From JAWKJY01 sp041393535 (GTDB lineage Bacteria; Actinomycetota; Thermoleophilia; Gaiellales; Gaiellaceae): 64,000 nucleotides of DNA. Under the pieces are notes generated by a model that was given only the letters and a program-made list of their open reading frames with translations, had not been told where the DNA came from and made no database searches. Made by a program: the position numbers and the translations under genes. The DNA is taken from NCBI GenBank assembly GCA_041393535.1, contig JAWKJY010000004.1, positions 434,001 to 498,000 on the forward strand, read 5' to 3'. This document shows positions 9,220 through 17,815 of the stretch, in pieces (positions within the stretch are counted from its first letter, which is position 1; every line of letters begins with the position of its first letter).

Positions 9220-10446
9220 ATGCCCGAGGTGGCGCACGTCGACGTGCTCGTGGTCGGGAGCGGCGCCGCCGGCCTCGCCGCGGCGCTGACCGCCGAGCGA
9301 GCCGGCGCGCGGGTCGCCCTCGTGACGAAGGGCTCGATCCAGTCCTGCAACTCGGCGAAGGCCCAGGGCGGGATCCAGGCGGCGGTCGGCGACGACGATT
9401 CGCCCGAGCAGCACGCGGAGGACGTCTGGGCCGCGTCGCGCGAGACGGCCGACCGGCGCCTCGTCGACGCGCTCACCGGGGACGGCCCCTCGGCCATCGC
9501 CTGGCTCGAGGAGCTCGGGGTCGCGTTCGCCCGCGAGGACGGCGGCTACCGGCTGGCGCGCTGCGGCGGCGCGAGCCGCAGGCGGCTGCTCCAGGTCGGC
9601 GACCGGACCGGCCACGCGATCACGAGGGCGCTGCGCGAGGCGGTCGAGGGCTCGACGACGGCGGTGCGCGAGCACCACGCCCTCGTCGACGCGCGTCCGC
9701 GCGACGGCGGCTGGGCGGTCACCTGCGAGACCCGCGACGGCGCCGTGGAGCTCGCGGCCGGAAGCGTCGTGCTCGCGGCCGGCGGGCGCTGTTACCGGGA
9801 GGCCGAGCTGCGCGGCGAGCTGTCGACGAACCATCCCGGCGCGACCGGCGAGGTGACCGAGCTCGCGCTCGGCCTGGGCGCGGAGGCGCGCGACCTCGAC
9901 GCCCTGCAGTACCACCCGAACGGCGGCGCCTGGCCGACGACGATGCAGGGCTACTGCATCCCGGAGACCGCGCGGGCGTACGGAGCCGTCCTGCTGAACG
10001 CCAACGACGAGGAGTTCGTGGACTCGCTCGCGACGCGCGACGTCGTGGCCGCCGCGGTCGTCCGCGAGGTCGAGGAGGGCCGTGGCCTGCGCACCCCCGA
10101 GGGGCGGCCCGCCGTCTGGCTCGACACGACGCGGATCCGGCTCGAGGACGCCGAGCGGTCGCTGCCGTACATGCTTCGCCGCTTCCGTGGCGCCGGGATC
10201 GACCCGCTGACCGAGCGGCTGATGACCTACCCCGTCCTCCACTACCAGAACGGCGGCCTCGTGATCGACCCGCATGGCGAGACGACCGTCGAGGGCCTGT
10301 TCGCCTGCGGCGAGATCGCCGGGGGCACGCATGGCCGCAACCGGATGATGGGCAACTCGCTGCTCGAGTGCTGCGTCTTCGGCCGCCGCGCCGGCCGCGC
10401 CGCCGCGGCGCGCGCGGGCGTCCGCTCCATCCCCGCCAACCGCTGA
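9220..10446 (+). CDS. FAD-dependent fumarate reductase/aspartate oxidase-like flavoprotein
   Basis: Flavoprotein of the SdhA/FrdA/NadB superfamily, 408 residues. It has the Rossmann FAD motif VVGSGAAGLAAALTAERAG (residues 10-28) and the SdhA-like QYHPNGG segment. Conserved active-site features are TYPVLHYQNGG (His341) and THGRNRMMGNSLLE (Arg375), which in the superfamily bind the dicarboxylate and deliver the proton. It lacks the C-terminal helical domain of NadB and SdhA (usually 520-600 residues), so the electron partner is unknown. It is the first gene of an operon with fumarase-like subunits and ComA, separated from the next gene by 20 nt. Family members reduce fumarate or oxidise succinate or aspartate; here a sulfonate analogue such as sulfoacrylate is a reasonable inferred substrate. 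Confidence 0.8.
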   Translation: MPEVAHVDVLVVGSGAAGLAAALTAERAGARVALVTKGSIQSCNSAKAQGGIQAAVGDDDSPEQHAEDVWAASRETADRRLVDALTGDGPSAIAWLEELGVAFAREDGGYRLARCGGASRRRLLQVGDRTGHAITRALREAVEGSTTAVREHHALVDARPRDGGWAVTCETRDGAVELAAGSVVLAAGGRCYREAELRGELSTNHPGATGEVTELALGLGAEARDLDALQYHPNGGAWPTTMQGYCIPETARAYGAVLLNANDEEFVDSLATRDVVAAAVVREVEEGRGLRTPEGRPAVWLDTTRIRLEDAERSLPYMLRRFRGAGIDPLTERLMTYPVLHYQNGGLVIDPHGETTVEGLFACGEIAGGTHGRNRMMGNSLLECCVFGRRAGRAAAARAGVRSIPANR

Positions 10447-10466
10447 CGAAGGGACCACGGCACCGC

Positions 10467-11366
10467 ATGAGCACGAGCACGGAGACCGACGTCCGCCAGG
10501 CGATCGAGGACGCCGCCGCGTACCTCTACGTCTGGGCGCTCAAGGACATCCCGCAGGACCTCCGGGACGCGCTCGCCGCGGCACTCGACCGGGAGACGTC
10601 GACGCCCGGCCGGCGCGTGCTGCAGACCATCCACCGCAACGTCGCGGTCGCAGACGAGGAGAAGAACCTCGTCTGCCAGGACACGGGCATCGCCGTCTAC
10701 TACTGCCGCGTCGGCGAGGGCTTCCCGGTCCACCCGGCCCGCATCTACGAGGCGCTGAAGGCGGGGACGGAGCGCGCGACGGTCGAGCACCCGCTCCGCT
10801 CGAACACCGTGCACACGCTGACGCGCCAGAACACCGGGCCGAACGTCGGCTACCGCGTGCCGATCGTCCACTGGGACTTCGTGCCCGACTGGGACGGCCT
10901 CGACGTGAAGTGCGTGCCGAAGGGGTCGGGCTCCGAGAACATGAGCTTCCTCAAGATGTGCGTCCCCGCCGACGGCGTGAAGGGCGTCAAGCGGTTCGTG
11001 CTCGACTCGATCGTCGGCGCCGGCGGCAAGCCGTGCCCGCCCGGGATCGTCGGCGTCGGCATCGGCGGCTCGGCCGACTACGCGATGCACATGGCGAAGG
11101 AGGCGATCGCGCGGCCGATCGGCACCCGCAACCACGATCCCGAGGTCGCGAAGCTCGAGGTCGAGCTGTTCGAGCTGCTGAACGAGACGGGGATCGGGCC
11201 GATGGGGCTCGGCGGCGACGTCACCGTGCTGAACGTCCACGTCGAGCACGCGGACACGCACATGACGCTCAACCCCGTCGCCGTCAACTACCAGTGCTGG
11301 GCGGCGCGGCGCGCGAGCGCGCACATCGCGGCCGACGGCACGATCGTCTACGACCGGGAGGCCTGA
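10467..11366 (+). CDS. Class I fumarase/L(+)-tartrate dehydratase alpha subunit
   Basis: Catalytic subunit of an Fe-S hydro-lyase of 299 residues. The three cysteines expected to hold the [4Fe-4S] cluster are visible at Cys70 (NLVCQDTG), Cys190 (GGKPCPPG) and Cys277 (VNYQCWA), the same spacing as in tartrate dehydratase TtdA. Other family marks are PKGSGSENMS and GVGIGGSADYA. Enzymes of this family add or remove water across a C=C bond next to carboxylates (fumarate/malate, oxaloacetate/tartrate). The beta subunit follows after 1 nt. Placement before comA suggests that the hydroxy-acid could be sulfolactate, the sulfonate analogue of malate; this is inference, and ordinary fumarase or tartrate dehydratase activity remains possible. 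Confidence 0.88.
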   Translation: MSTSTETDVRQAIEDAAAYLYVWALKDIPQDLRDALAAALDRETSTPGRRVLQTIHRNVAVADEEKNLVCQDTGIAVYYCRVGEGFPVHPARIYEALKAGTERATVEHPLRSNTVHTLTRQNTGPNVGYRVPIVHWDFVPDWDGLDVKCVPKGSGSENMSFLKMCVPADGVKGVKRFVLDSIVGAGGKPCPPGIVGVGIGGSADYAMHMAKEAIARPIGTRNHDPEVAKLEVELFELLNETGIGPMGLGGDVTVLNVHVEHADTHMTLNPVAVNYQCWAARRASAHIAADGTIVYDREA

Positions 11367-11367
11367 C

Positions 11368-11952
11368 GTGGCCGAGCACCGCCTGACCTTCCCGACCGAC
11401 GAGGCGCACATCCGCGAGCTGCGGGCGGGCGACTCGGTCGTGGTCGACGGCCACATCATCGGCATCCGCGACCGGACGCAGGTGCGGATGTTCGACCACG
11501 GCCAGCGGCCCGCGATGGACCTGACGGGCGCGCTCCTGCTCCACACCGCCCCGAACGTCCGCAAGCTGGGCCCCGGCCGGTACGAGAAGATGTGCATCGG
11601 GACGACCACGAGCGCCCGGATGGTGCGCTTCACCGAGGGCCTCGGCACCGAGTACGGCGTCCGCGCGATCTGCGGCAAGGGCGGCCTGCCGGACGAGGCG
11701 ATCGAGCCGATGCGCCGGCTCGGCATGGTCTACCTCGCGATCGTCGGCGGGGCCGCCGCGCTCGAGACCACCCAGATCGAGGAGATCGAGGAGGTCGAGT
11801 GGGAGGACCTGATGCCGGAGTGCCTCTGGAAGTTCCGCGTGAAGGACTTCGGCCCGCTGACCGTCGGCATCGACGCGCACGGGACATCGCTCTACCACGA
11901 CGTCCAGGAAGCGGCGAAGAAGCGACTGGAGGAACTCTATGCCCGGCTTTGA
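11368..11952 (+). CDS. Class I fumarase/L(+)-tartrate dehydratase beta subunit
   Basis: Small subunit of the Fe-S hydro-lyase, 194 residues. Typical segments are LRAGDSVVVDGHIIGIRD, GPTTS-type loop GTTTSARM, CGKGGL, GGAAALETTQIEEIEE, and the C-terminal FGPLTVGIDAHGTSLY. In the family this domain completes the active site next to the cluster-bearing alpha subunit. The GTG start comes one base after the alpha stop codon, and the gene overlaps the comA start by 14 nt, so translation of the three is probably coupled. Confidence 0.87.
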   Translation: MAEHRLTFPTDEAHIRELRAGDSVVVDGHIIGIRDRTQVRMFDHGQRPAMDLTGALLLHTAPNVRKLGPGRYEKMCIGTTTSARMVRFTEGLGTEYGVRAICGKGGLPDEAIEPMRRLGMVYLAIVGGAAALETTQIEEIEEVEWEDLMPECLWKFRVKDFGPLTVGIDAHGTSLYHDVQEAAKKRLEELYARL

Positions 11953-12742
11953 CGACTTCCTCGACCTGCCCGCCCGGGCGTCGAAGCCGCGCGCCCGCGG
12001 CCTGACGCACGTGATGGACAAGGGGCTGAACCTCCGCGACATCGAGGGGCTGTTCGACACCGCCGGCGACTTCGTCGACATCGTCAAGCTCGGCTGGGGC
12101 ACGTCCTACGTGACGCGCAACCTCGAGAAGAAGATCGCGCTCTACCGCTCGTTCGAGGTGCCGGTCGTCTGCGGCGGGACGCTCTTCGAGTGCGTCGTCG
12201 CGCGCGGGAAGCTCGACGCCTATCGCTCCTGGCTGCAGGAGCACCGCTTCTCGCACGTCGAGATCTCCGACGGGACGATCGACCTGCCGCGCGAGCGCAA
12301 GCTCGAGCTGATCGCCGAGCTGTCGCGCGACTTCACGGTGCTGTCCGAGGTCGGCTCGAAGGACGCCGAGACGGTCTTCGCGCCCTACCAGTGGGTCGAG
12401 TGGATGAAGGAGGAGCTGGCGGCCGGCGCCTGGAAGGTGATCACCGAGGGCCGCGAGACGGGCACGGCGGGCATCTTCCGGCCGACGGGCGAGATGCGGA
12501 CGGGCCTGATCGACGAGATCGTCCACTCGATCGACGTCGACGACATCATCTTCGAGGCCCCGACGAAGGCGTCCCAGGCCTGGTTCGTGAAGCAGTTCGG
12601 CCCGGACGTGAACCTCGGCAACATCCCGCCGGACGAGGTGATCCCGCTCGAGACGCTGCGCCTCGGCCTGCGGGCCGACACGCTGACCGCGCTGCTCCTG
12701 CGCGACCAGGAGGCGGCCGCCGTGGCCGGCGGGACGCCATGA
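11939..12742 (+). CDS. comA: Phosphosulfolactate synthase
   Basis: TIM-barrel enzyme of 267 residues that adds sulfite to phosphoenolpyruvate, giving (R)-2-O-phospho-3-sulfolactate (ComA family, PF02679). Diagnostic stretches are THVMDKGLNLRDIEGLFDTA, DFVDIVKLGWGTSYVT, VCGGTLFECVVARGK, FSHVEISDGTIDLP, LSEVGSKDAE and the late FEAPTKASQAWFVKQFG. The ATG has a good GGAGGA site 6 nt upstream. Known roles of homologues are coenzyme M synthesis in methanogens and in Xanthobacter (XcbB1) and sulfolactate synthesis in Bacillus (YitD). No ComB, ComC, ComD or ComE homologue lies beside it; instead it sits between fumarase-like genes and APS reductase, which would supply its sulfite. Confidence 0.92.
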   Translation: MPGFDDFLDLPARASKPRARGLTHVMDKGLNLRDIEGLFDTAGDFVDIVKLGWGTSYVTRNLEKKIALYRSFEVPVVCGGTLFECVVARGKLDAYRSWLQEHRFSHVEISDGTIDLPRERKLELIAELSRDFTVLSEVGSKDAETVFAPYQWVEWMKEELAAGAWKVITEGRETGTAGIFRPTGEMRTGLIDEIVHSIDVDDIIFEAPTKASQAWFVKQFGPDVNLGNIPPDEVIPLETLRLGLRADTLTALLLRDQEAAAVAGGTP

Positions 12743-13494
12743 CCGTCGCGACGCGCGAGCGCCGTCGGGCGGCTGGCGCGGGCGCAGGGCTCGCCGATCC
12801 CCCGTTCGACCCCGCGGCGCTCGAGGAGCTGTCGGCGGAGGACCTGATCCGGTGGGCCCGTGAGACCTTCGGCGAGGGGCTCTGCCTGACGTGCTCGTGG
12901 CAGAAGCAGTCCTCGGTGCTCGTCCACATGGTGCGGGACGTCGGCGTCGACGTGGACGTCGTCGAGCTCGACACGCACCTCTTCTTCCGGGAGAGCTACG
13001 AGACGCGCGACCGGCTGGTCGAGCGCTACGGCCTCTCCCCGATCCGGCCCGAGATCATGACCGTCGCCGAGCAGCACCGCGCCGAGGGGCCGAACCTGTG
13101 GGAGCGGTCCGCCGACCGTTGCTGCCACATCCGCAAGGTGGAGCCGCTGATCCGGGCGCTCGAGCCCTACACGGCCTGGATCTCGGGCATCCGCCGCGAC
13201 CAGTCGCCGAGCCGTGCCGACACGCCCAAGGTGGTCTGGTCGGAGCGGTACCGCGTCTGGAAGATCCACCCGCTCGCCGGCTGGGACGAGCGGGACGTCT
13301 GGCGCTACGTCGTCGACAACGAGATCCCGTACAACCCGCTGCACGACGGCGGCTACCGTTCGATCGGCTGCATGCCCTGCACCCGCCCGACGAGCCCCGA
13401 CGAGGAGGAGCGCGCGGGCCGCTGGGCCGGCTCGGACAAGCTCGAGTGCGGCATCCACCTGGAGAACTGCGAACCACCGACCGTCCGGGACTAG
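12739..13494 (+). CDS. cysH: Assimilatory APS reductase (CysH family, Fe-S type)
   Basis: Reduces adenylylsulfate to sulfite and AMP using thioredoxin, in the cytoplasm; 251 residues. The Cys-Cys pair (128-129, RCCHIRK) and CxxC (211 and 214, GCMPCT) are the [4Fe-4S] ligands that separate APS reductases from cluster-free PAPS reductases. The catalytic cysteine is Cys237 in ECGIH. The nucleotide-binding region includes CLTCSWQKQSS and ELDTHLFFRESYETRD. The ATG overlaps the comA stop by 4 nt (ATGA), so sulfite production and use by ComA appear translationally linked. No sulfite reductase gene occurs in the operon. Confidence 0.93.
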   Translation: MTVATRERRRAAGAGAGLADPPFDPAALEELSAEDLIRWARETFGEGLCLTCSWQKQSSVLVHMVRDVGVDVDVVELDTHLFFRESYETRDRLVERYGLSPIRPEIMTVAEQHRAEGPNLWERSADRCCHIRKVEPLIRALEPYTAWISGIRRDQSPSRADTPKVVWSERYRVWKIHPLAGWDERDVWRYVVDNEIPYNPLHDGGYRSIGCMPCTRPTSPDEEERAGRWAGSDKLECGIHLENCEPPTVRD

Positions 13495-13527
13495 CCCGAC
13501 GCGGCGACCGCCACACGAAAGGATCGA

Positions 13528-14127
13528 ATGAGCGACAACATCCACCCCGTCGAGCACCCGGAGAGCGACCGCGTCGCGGGCGGCGGCTTCACCCTCTGGT
13601 TCACCGGCCTCTCGGGCGCCGGCAAGACGACGATCGCGCACCTCGTCGGCCCCGAGCTGGACGCGCGCGGCAAGCTCGTCGAGTACCTCGACGGCGACGT
13701 CGTCCGCACGCACCTCTCGAAGGGCCTCGGGTTCTCGAAGGAGGACCGCGACACGAACATCGAGCGGATCGGCTGGGTGGCCTCGCGCCTGACCCGCGCC
13801 GGCGCCGCGGTGATCTGCGCGGCGATCTCCCCCTACGCGGAGACGCGCGCGAAGGCGCGGGCGATGGTGGAGCCGTTCGGGTCGTTCGTCGAGGTCTTCG
13901 TCCAGGCCTCGGTCGACGAGTGCGCGCGGCGCGACGTGAAGGGCCTCTACGCGAAGGCGTTCGCCGGTGAGATCAAGGGCTTCACGGGCGTCGACGACCC
14001 GTACGAGGCGCCCGAGAGCGCCGAGGTCGTCCTGAACACCGAGGAGCACTCGCCCGAGGAGAGCGCGAAGATCCTCGTCGCGAAGCTCGAGGAGCTCGGG
14101 CTCGTCCCGGCCGGGGCGCGCGCGTGA
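13528..14127 (+). CDS. cysC: Adenylylsulfate (APS) kinase
   Basis: Phosphorylates APS to PAPS with ATP; 199 residues, close to the usual 180-200. The Walker A motif is FTGLSGAGKTTIAH near residue 29. The family motifs DGDVVRTHLSKGLGFSKEDR, NIERIGWVASRL and ISPYAETRAKAR follow in order, then the lid region RRDVKGLYAKAFAGEIKGFTG. The ATG has an AAAGGA site 5 nt upstream. It lies 33 nt after cysH and overlaps sat by 4 nt. Since the reductase here is of the APS type, PAPS may serve sulfotransferases rather than reduction. Confidence 0.94.
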   Translation: MSDNIHPVEHPESDRVAGGGFTLWFTGLSGAGKTTIAHLVGPELDARGKLVEYLDGDVVRTHLSKGLGFSKEDRDTNIERIGWVASRLTRAGAAVICAAISPYAETRAKARAMVEPFGSFVEVFVQASVDECARRDVKGLYAKAFAGEIKGFTGVDDPYEAPESAEVVLNTEEHSPEESAKILVAKLEELGLVPAGARA

Positions 14128-15245
14128 GCGGCCTGATCGACCCGCACGGCGGCTCGCTCGTCGACCGGACGGGCGCCCGCCCGGACGGGGTCGACGGCCT
14201 CGAGGTGATCCGCCTCTCGCCGCGGGAGCTCGCCGACCTCGACATGATCGCCTCGGGCGCGCTCTCGCCGCTCGAGGGCTTCATGGGCAAGGCCGACTAC
14301 GAGCGCGTCGTCGAGGAGATGCGGCTGGCGAGCGGGCTCGTCTGGGCGCTCCCGGTGACGCTCGCCGTCGAGCAGGCGCCGAAGGGCGACCGCGTCGCCC
14401 TGGCCGACGAGGCGGGCACGCTGCTCGCCGTCCTCGACGTCGAGGAGGCGTACGCCTACGACCGCGACCGCGAGGCGGAGCGCTGCTTCCGCACGACCGA
14501 CCAGGAGCACCCGGGCGTGGCGCGCGTCTACCAGCAGCCGGGCACGTACCTGGCGGGCAAGGTGACGGTGTTCGAGCGGCAGCAGCCGTCGTTCCCGGAG
14601 CTCGCGAACGACCCCGCCGCCACCCGGGCCGCGTTCGCCGAGCGCGGCTGGAAGCGCGTCGTCGGCTTCCAGACCCGCAACCCGATCCACCGGGCGCACG
14701 AGTACCTGACGAAGTGCGCGCTCGAGACCGTCGACGGGCTTCTGCTGCACCCGCTCGTCGGCGAGACGAAGTCGGACGACGTCCCGGCCGCGGTGCGCGT
14801 CGAGTGCTACCGGGTGCTGATGGACGGCTTCTACCCGGCCGACCGCGTGCTCCTGTCCGCCTTCCCGGCCGCGATGCGCTACGCCGGCCCGCGCGAGGCG
14901 ATCTGGCACGCGATCTGCCGCAAGAACTACGGCTGCTCGCACTTCATCGTCGGCCGCGATCACGCCGGCGTCGGCAGCTACTACGGCACGTACGACGCGC
15001 AGCTGATCTTCGACGAGTTCCAGCCACACGAGCTCGGCGTCGAGCCGATGTTCTTCGAGCACACCTTCTGGTGCAACGCCTGCGGTCAGATGGCCTCGTC
15101 GAAGACGTGCCCGCACGGCGCAGAGGATCGCGTGTTCCTCTCCGGCACGAAGGTGCGCGAGATGCTCGGCGCCGGCGAGGTGCCGCCGGTCGAGTTCACG
15201 CGTGCCGACGTGGCCGAGGTCCTGATCGCCGCGTACCGCGGCTAG
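14124..15245 (+). CDS. sat: ATP sulfurylase (sulfate adenylyltransferase)
   Basis: Makes APS from ATP and sulfate, the entry step of sulfate activation; 373 residues, homo-oligomeric Sat type rather than CysDN. The catalytic QTRNPIHRAHEY and HPLVGETKSDD motifs and the GRDHAGVGSYYGTYDAQ loop are intact. A CNAC...CPHG cysteine pair set near residues 313-330 probably binds zinc, as in several bacterial Sat proteins. The GTG start overlaps the cysC stop (GTGA). It is the last gene of the operon; a strong hairpin follows within 20 nt. Confidence 0.95.
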   Translation: MSGLIDPHGGSLVDRTGARPDGVDGLEVIRLSPRELADLDMIASGALSPLEGFMGKADYERVVEEMRLASGLVWALPVTLAVEQAPKGDRVALADEAGTLLAVLDVEEAYAYDRDREAERCFRTTDQEHPGVARVYQQPGTYLAGKVTVFERQQPSFPELANDPAATRAAFAERGWKRVVGFQTRNPIHRAHEYLTKCALETVDGLLLHPLVGETKSDDVPAAVRVECYRVLMDGFYPADRVLLSAFPAAMRYAGPREAIWHAICRKNYGCSHFIVGRDHAGVGSYYGTYDAQLIFDEFQPHELGVEPMFFEHTFWCNACGQMASSKTCPHGAEDRVFLSGTKVREMLGAGEVPPVEFTRADVAEVLIAAYRG

Positions 15246-15261
15246 GCGAGCGGGACGTGTG

Positions 15262-15296
15262 CGTGGGGGAGCGGCCGGCGGTGGCGCTCCCCCACG
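15262..15296 (+). terminator. Strong hairpin ending the sulfur operon
   Basis: CGTGGGGGAGCG (15262-15273) pairs perfectly with CGCTCCCCCACG (15285-15296) around an 11-nt loop. There is no T-run, as is common for actinobacterial terminators. It starts 16 nt after the sat stop codon. Confidence 0.75.
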
Positions 15297-15302
15297 TACA
15301 AT
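15297..15302 (+). promoter_or_regulatory. -10 box TACAAT
   Basis: TACAAT directly follows the terminator hairpin and lies 10 nt before the GTG of the next gene, placing transcription start within a few bases of the start codon. Confidence 0.55.
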
Positions 15303-15312
15303 CCCGCGCGGC

Positions 15313-16358
15313 GTGCCCAGCATCGCGGTCGACCGCCGTCTCCTCATCCGCGCCGGGATCGCGCTGGTCGCCGTCCTCGTGCTGGGCGGCTCCGCCGCGG
15401 CCTTCGCCTACACGCAGACGCTGAAGCTCGGCCGCGCTCCGATGGTGCCGACGGAGGGCTTCGCGCGCCTGCTCGCCCCGACCTGCGCCTGCCCCACCGC
15501 GCAGGCGGAGCTCGTCTTCCTCGTCCGCAAGCGCGACACGGCGACCGTCCGCATCGTCGACGGCGGCGGCGAGCCCGTGCGCACGCTCGCCGAGGCGCGG
15601 GACGTCCGCCGGGGCCGTGTGACCTTCACGTGGGACGGGCGCGACGACGCAGGCCGGGTCGTGGCGGACGGGCCCTACCGCGTGCTGCTCCGGCTCGCCG
15701 AGGCCGACCGGACAGTGCTCGTCCCGACGACCGTGCGCGTCGACACCGTGGCCCCGGAGGGAGCGGTCACGCGGGTCGGCCCGACGACGATCTCGCCGAA
15801 CGCCGACGGGCGCAACGACTCGGTGAAGGTGCGCTACCGGTCGAGCGCGCGCGCCCGGGCGATCCTCCTCGTGGACGGCCGGCAGGTCGTCGCGACGCCG
15901 CGGCGCAAGCAGGCCCGGCGGCGCTCAACTGGAAGGGCCGGATCGACGGCAGGCGCGCCGCGCAGGGCACGTACGCGCTGACCCTCGTGCTCGAGGACCG
16001 CGCGGGCAACCGATCGGCGCCGATCCCCGTCGGGCAGCTCGAGGTGCGCTACGTGCGGATCGAGACGCGCGACCTGATCATCCCGCGCCGGGGCCCGCTG
16101 GTGTTCACCGTCTCGACGGACGCCGAGTCGTTCACCTGGCGGCTCGTCCGCCCGGCCACGGCGTCGCGTCGCGAGCGCGAGGTCGCCGTGCGCACGGTGC
16201 GGCCGGAGGAGCAGGGCGAGACCGAGGTCGAGTTCGCCTTCCCGCAGGACGGGCCGATCGCGCCGGGCCGCTACCGGCTGCGCGTCGCCGTGGCCGGCGG
16301 CGACGGGACGGCCCTGTTCGAGGACGAGACGTCCGTCGTGGTCAGGAGCCGGCGGTGA
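15313..16358 (+). CDS. Membrane-anchored FlgD/Ig-like envelope protein, one frameshift
   Basis: Begins MPSIAVDRRLLIRAG followed by one membrane segment (IALVAVLVLGGSAAAFAY), so it is probably an anchored periplasmic or surface protein. The rest is two FlgD-type Ig-like modules: VRTLAEARDV with FTWDGRDDAGRVVADGPYRVLL, then ISPNADGRNDSVKVRY with LNWKGRIDGRRAAQGTYALTLVLEDRAGN. The reading frame breaks at the CCC run at 15914-15916; one extra C would restore continuous coding to the TGA at 16356-16358, so a homopolymer error is likely. The second part overlaps the downstream polymerase gene by 4 nt. Function unknown; the neighbours suggest a role in cell-surface glycan. Confidence 0.65.
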
Positions 16359-17815
16359 GGGACGTCTACCTCGCGCAGGCCGCCGGGCCCGTGGCGGCTG
16401 TCGGCATCGTCCTCCTCGCGCTCGTCCTCAACCCCTTCGGGCGGCTGCTCGGGCTGGTCGTGACGCTCGTCGGCGCCGGGCTGACCGTGCCGCTCCTCCT
16501 GCCCGAGGGCAACCGGGTGCGGCTGGCGCTCGCGGCGGCCGTCGGTCTCGGCGTCGTCCTGGTGCTGGGCGCGATCGTCCGCCGCTGGCCGTGGCTGCTC
16601 GCCTTCCTCGCGCTCGCCGCCGCGCCCGCGCGGATCCCGGTGGAGGTCGGCTCGACCGAGGCGAACCTGCTGCTCCCGCTGTACCTGGTCGTCGGGGCGG
16701 CGGTCGTCGCGCTCGCGTGGTCGCTCGTGCAGGACCCGCCGCGCTTCCGCGAGCTCGGCCCGGTCTCGTGGCCGCTCGCCGGCGTCGCCGCGTGGCTGCT
16801 GATCTCCACCGCCTGGGCGGACGACCACCGCGAGGCGTCGATCGACGTCCTCTTCTTCTTCGTCCCGTTCGCGATCCTCGCCACGGCGCTCGCGCGCCTG
16901 TCGTGGAGCCACCGCCAGCTCGCCTGGCTCGTCCGGCTGCTGGGCGCGATGGCGGTGCTCTTCTCGGTCGTCGGGATCTACCAGTGGGTGGCGAAGGACG
17001 TCTTCTGGAATCCGAAGGTCGAGGTGGGGAACCAGTTCCAGCGCTTCTTCCGCGTCAACTCGCTGTTCTGGGACCCGTCGATCTACGGGCGCTTCCTCGT
17101 CGTCGCGATCATCGTGCTGCTCGCGGTGCTGCTGCTCCGCCGCGAGGGCCGCTGGACGCTCCCCGCGATCGGCGTCGTCGCCGTGTCCTGCGTCGGTCTG
17201 CTGCTCTCGTACTCGCAGTCGAGCTTCGTCGCGCTGGGCGTTGGCGTGGCGCTGCTGATGCTCCTCGCGTGGCGCTGGCGCGCGCTGGTCGCGGTCGCGC
17301 TGATCGCCGCCGTCGCCGCCCCCGTCGCGATCTTCGCGCCCCAGCTCGAGCGGGCGCGGAACACGATCTTCCACGACGAGGACGGCGGTCTCGACCGCGC
17401 GTCGAGCGGGCGCTTCGACCTCGCCAAGACGGGCGTCCGGGTCGCCGTCGACCAGCCGCTGCTCGGCGTCGGGCTCGGCGGCTACGCCGACGCCTACGCG
17501 GCCGAGAAGGGGCTGCGGCGCACGCCGGACACGGCCGCGTCGCACACGACGCCGGTGACCGTCGCGGCGGAGTCGGGCTTCCCCGGTCTCGCGCTCTGGC
17601 TCGGGCTCGTCCTGACGGCGCTCGGGTCGACGGTGTGGGGGTTCGGCAGGGCGAACCAGCTACCCCGTCACGTCGCCTACGCTTCGGGTCTCGTCTTCGC
17701 GGCGATCACCGTGCACAGCCTGTTCTACAGCGCGTTCTTCGAGGATCCGCTGCTGTGGGGCTCGCTGGCGTTCCTCGGCCTCGCCCGCGCAAACCGCGAC
17801 GCACCGGAGGTATGA
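16355..17815 (+). CDS. O-antigen ligase/polymerase-like membrane protein
   Basis: Polytopic membrane protein of 486 residues with about ten hydrophobic segments, starting LAQAAGPVAAVGIVLLALVL. The central periplasmic-loop signature of the Wzy_C/O-antigen ligase family is present (RVNSLFWDPSIYGRFL, later SSGRFDLAKTGVRVAVDQPLLGVGLGGYADAYA). In the family such proteins polymerise or transfer lipid-linked glycans outside the membrane. GTG start overlapping the preceding stop (GTGA); the PIG-L deacetylase starts 4 nt before its stop. Confidence 0.8.
   Translation: MRDVYLAQAAGPVAAVGIVLLALVLNPFGRLLGLVVTLVGAGLTVPLLLPEGNRVRLALAAAVGLGVVLVLGAIVRRWPWLLAFLALAAAPARIPVEVGSTEANLLLPLYLVVGAAVVALAWSLVQDPPRFRELGPVSWPLAGVAAWLLISTAWADDHREASIDVLFFFVPFAILATALARLSWSHRQLAWLVRLLGAMAVLFSVVGIYQWVAKDVFWNPKVEVGNQFQRFFRVNSLFWDPSIYGRFLVVAIIVLLAVLLLRREGRWTLPAIGVVAVSCVGLLLSYSQSSFVALGVGVALLMLLAWRWRALVAVALIAAVAAPVAIFAPQLERARNTIFHDEDGGLDRASSGRFDLAKTGVRVAVDQPLLGVGLGGYADAYAAEKGLRRTPDTAASHTTPVTVAAESGFPGLALWLGLVLTALGSTVWGFGRANQLPRHVAYASGLVFAAITVHSLFYSAFFEDPLLWGSLAFLGLARANRDAPEV

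Noticed and set aside
11939..12742. Reading comA as evidence for coenzyme M synthesis
   Set aside because: None of the other known CoM genes is adjacent, and the neighbours differ from both the methanogen and Xanthobacter sets; only the phosphosulfolactate step is supported.
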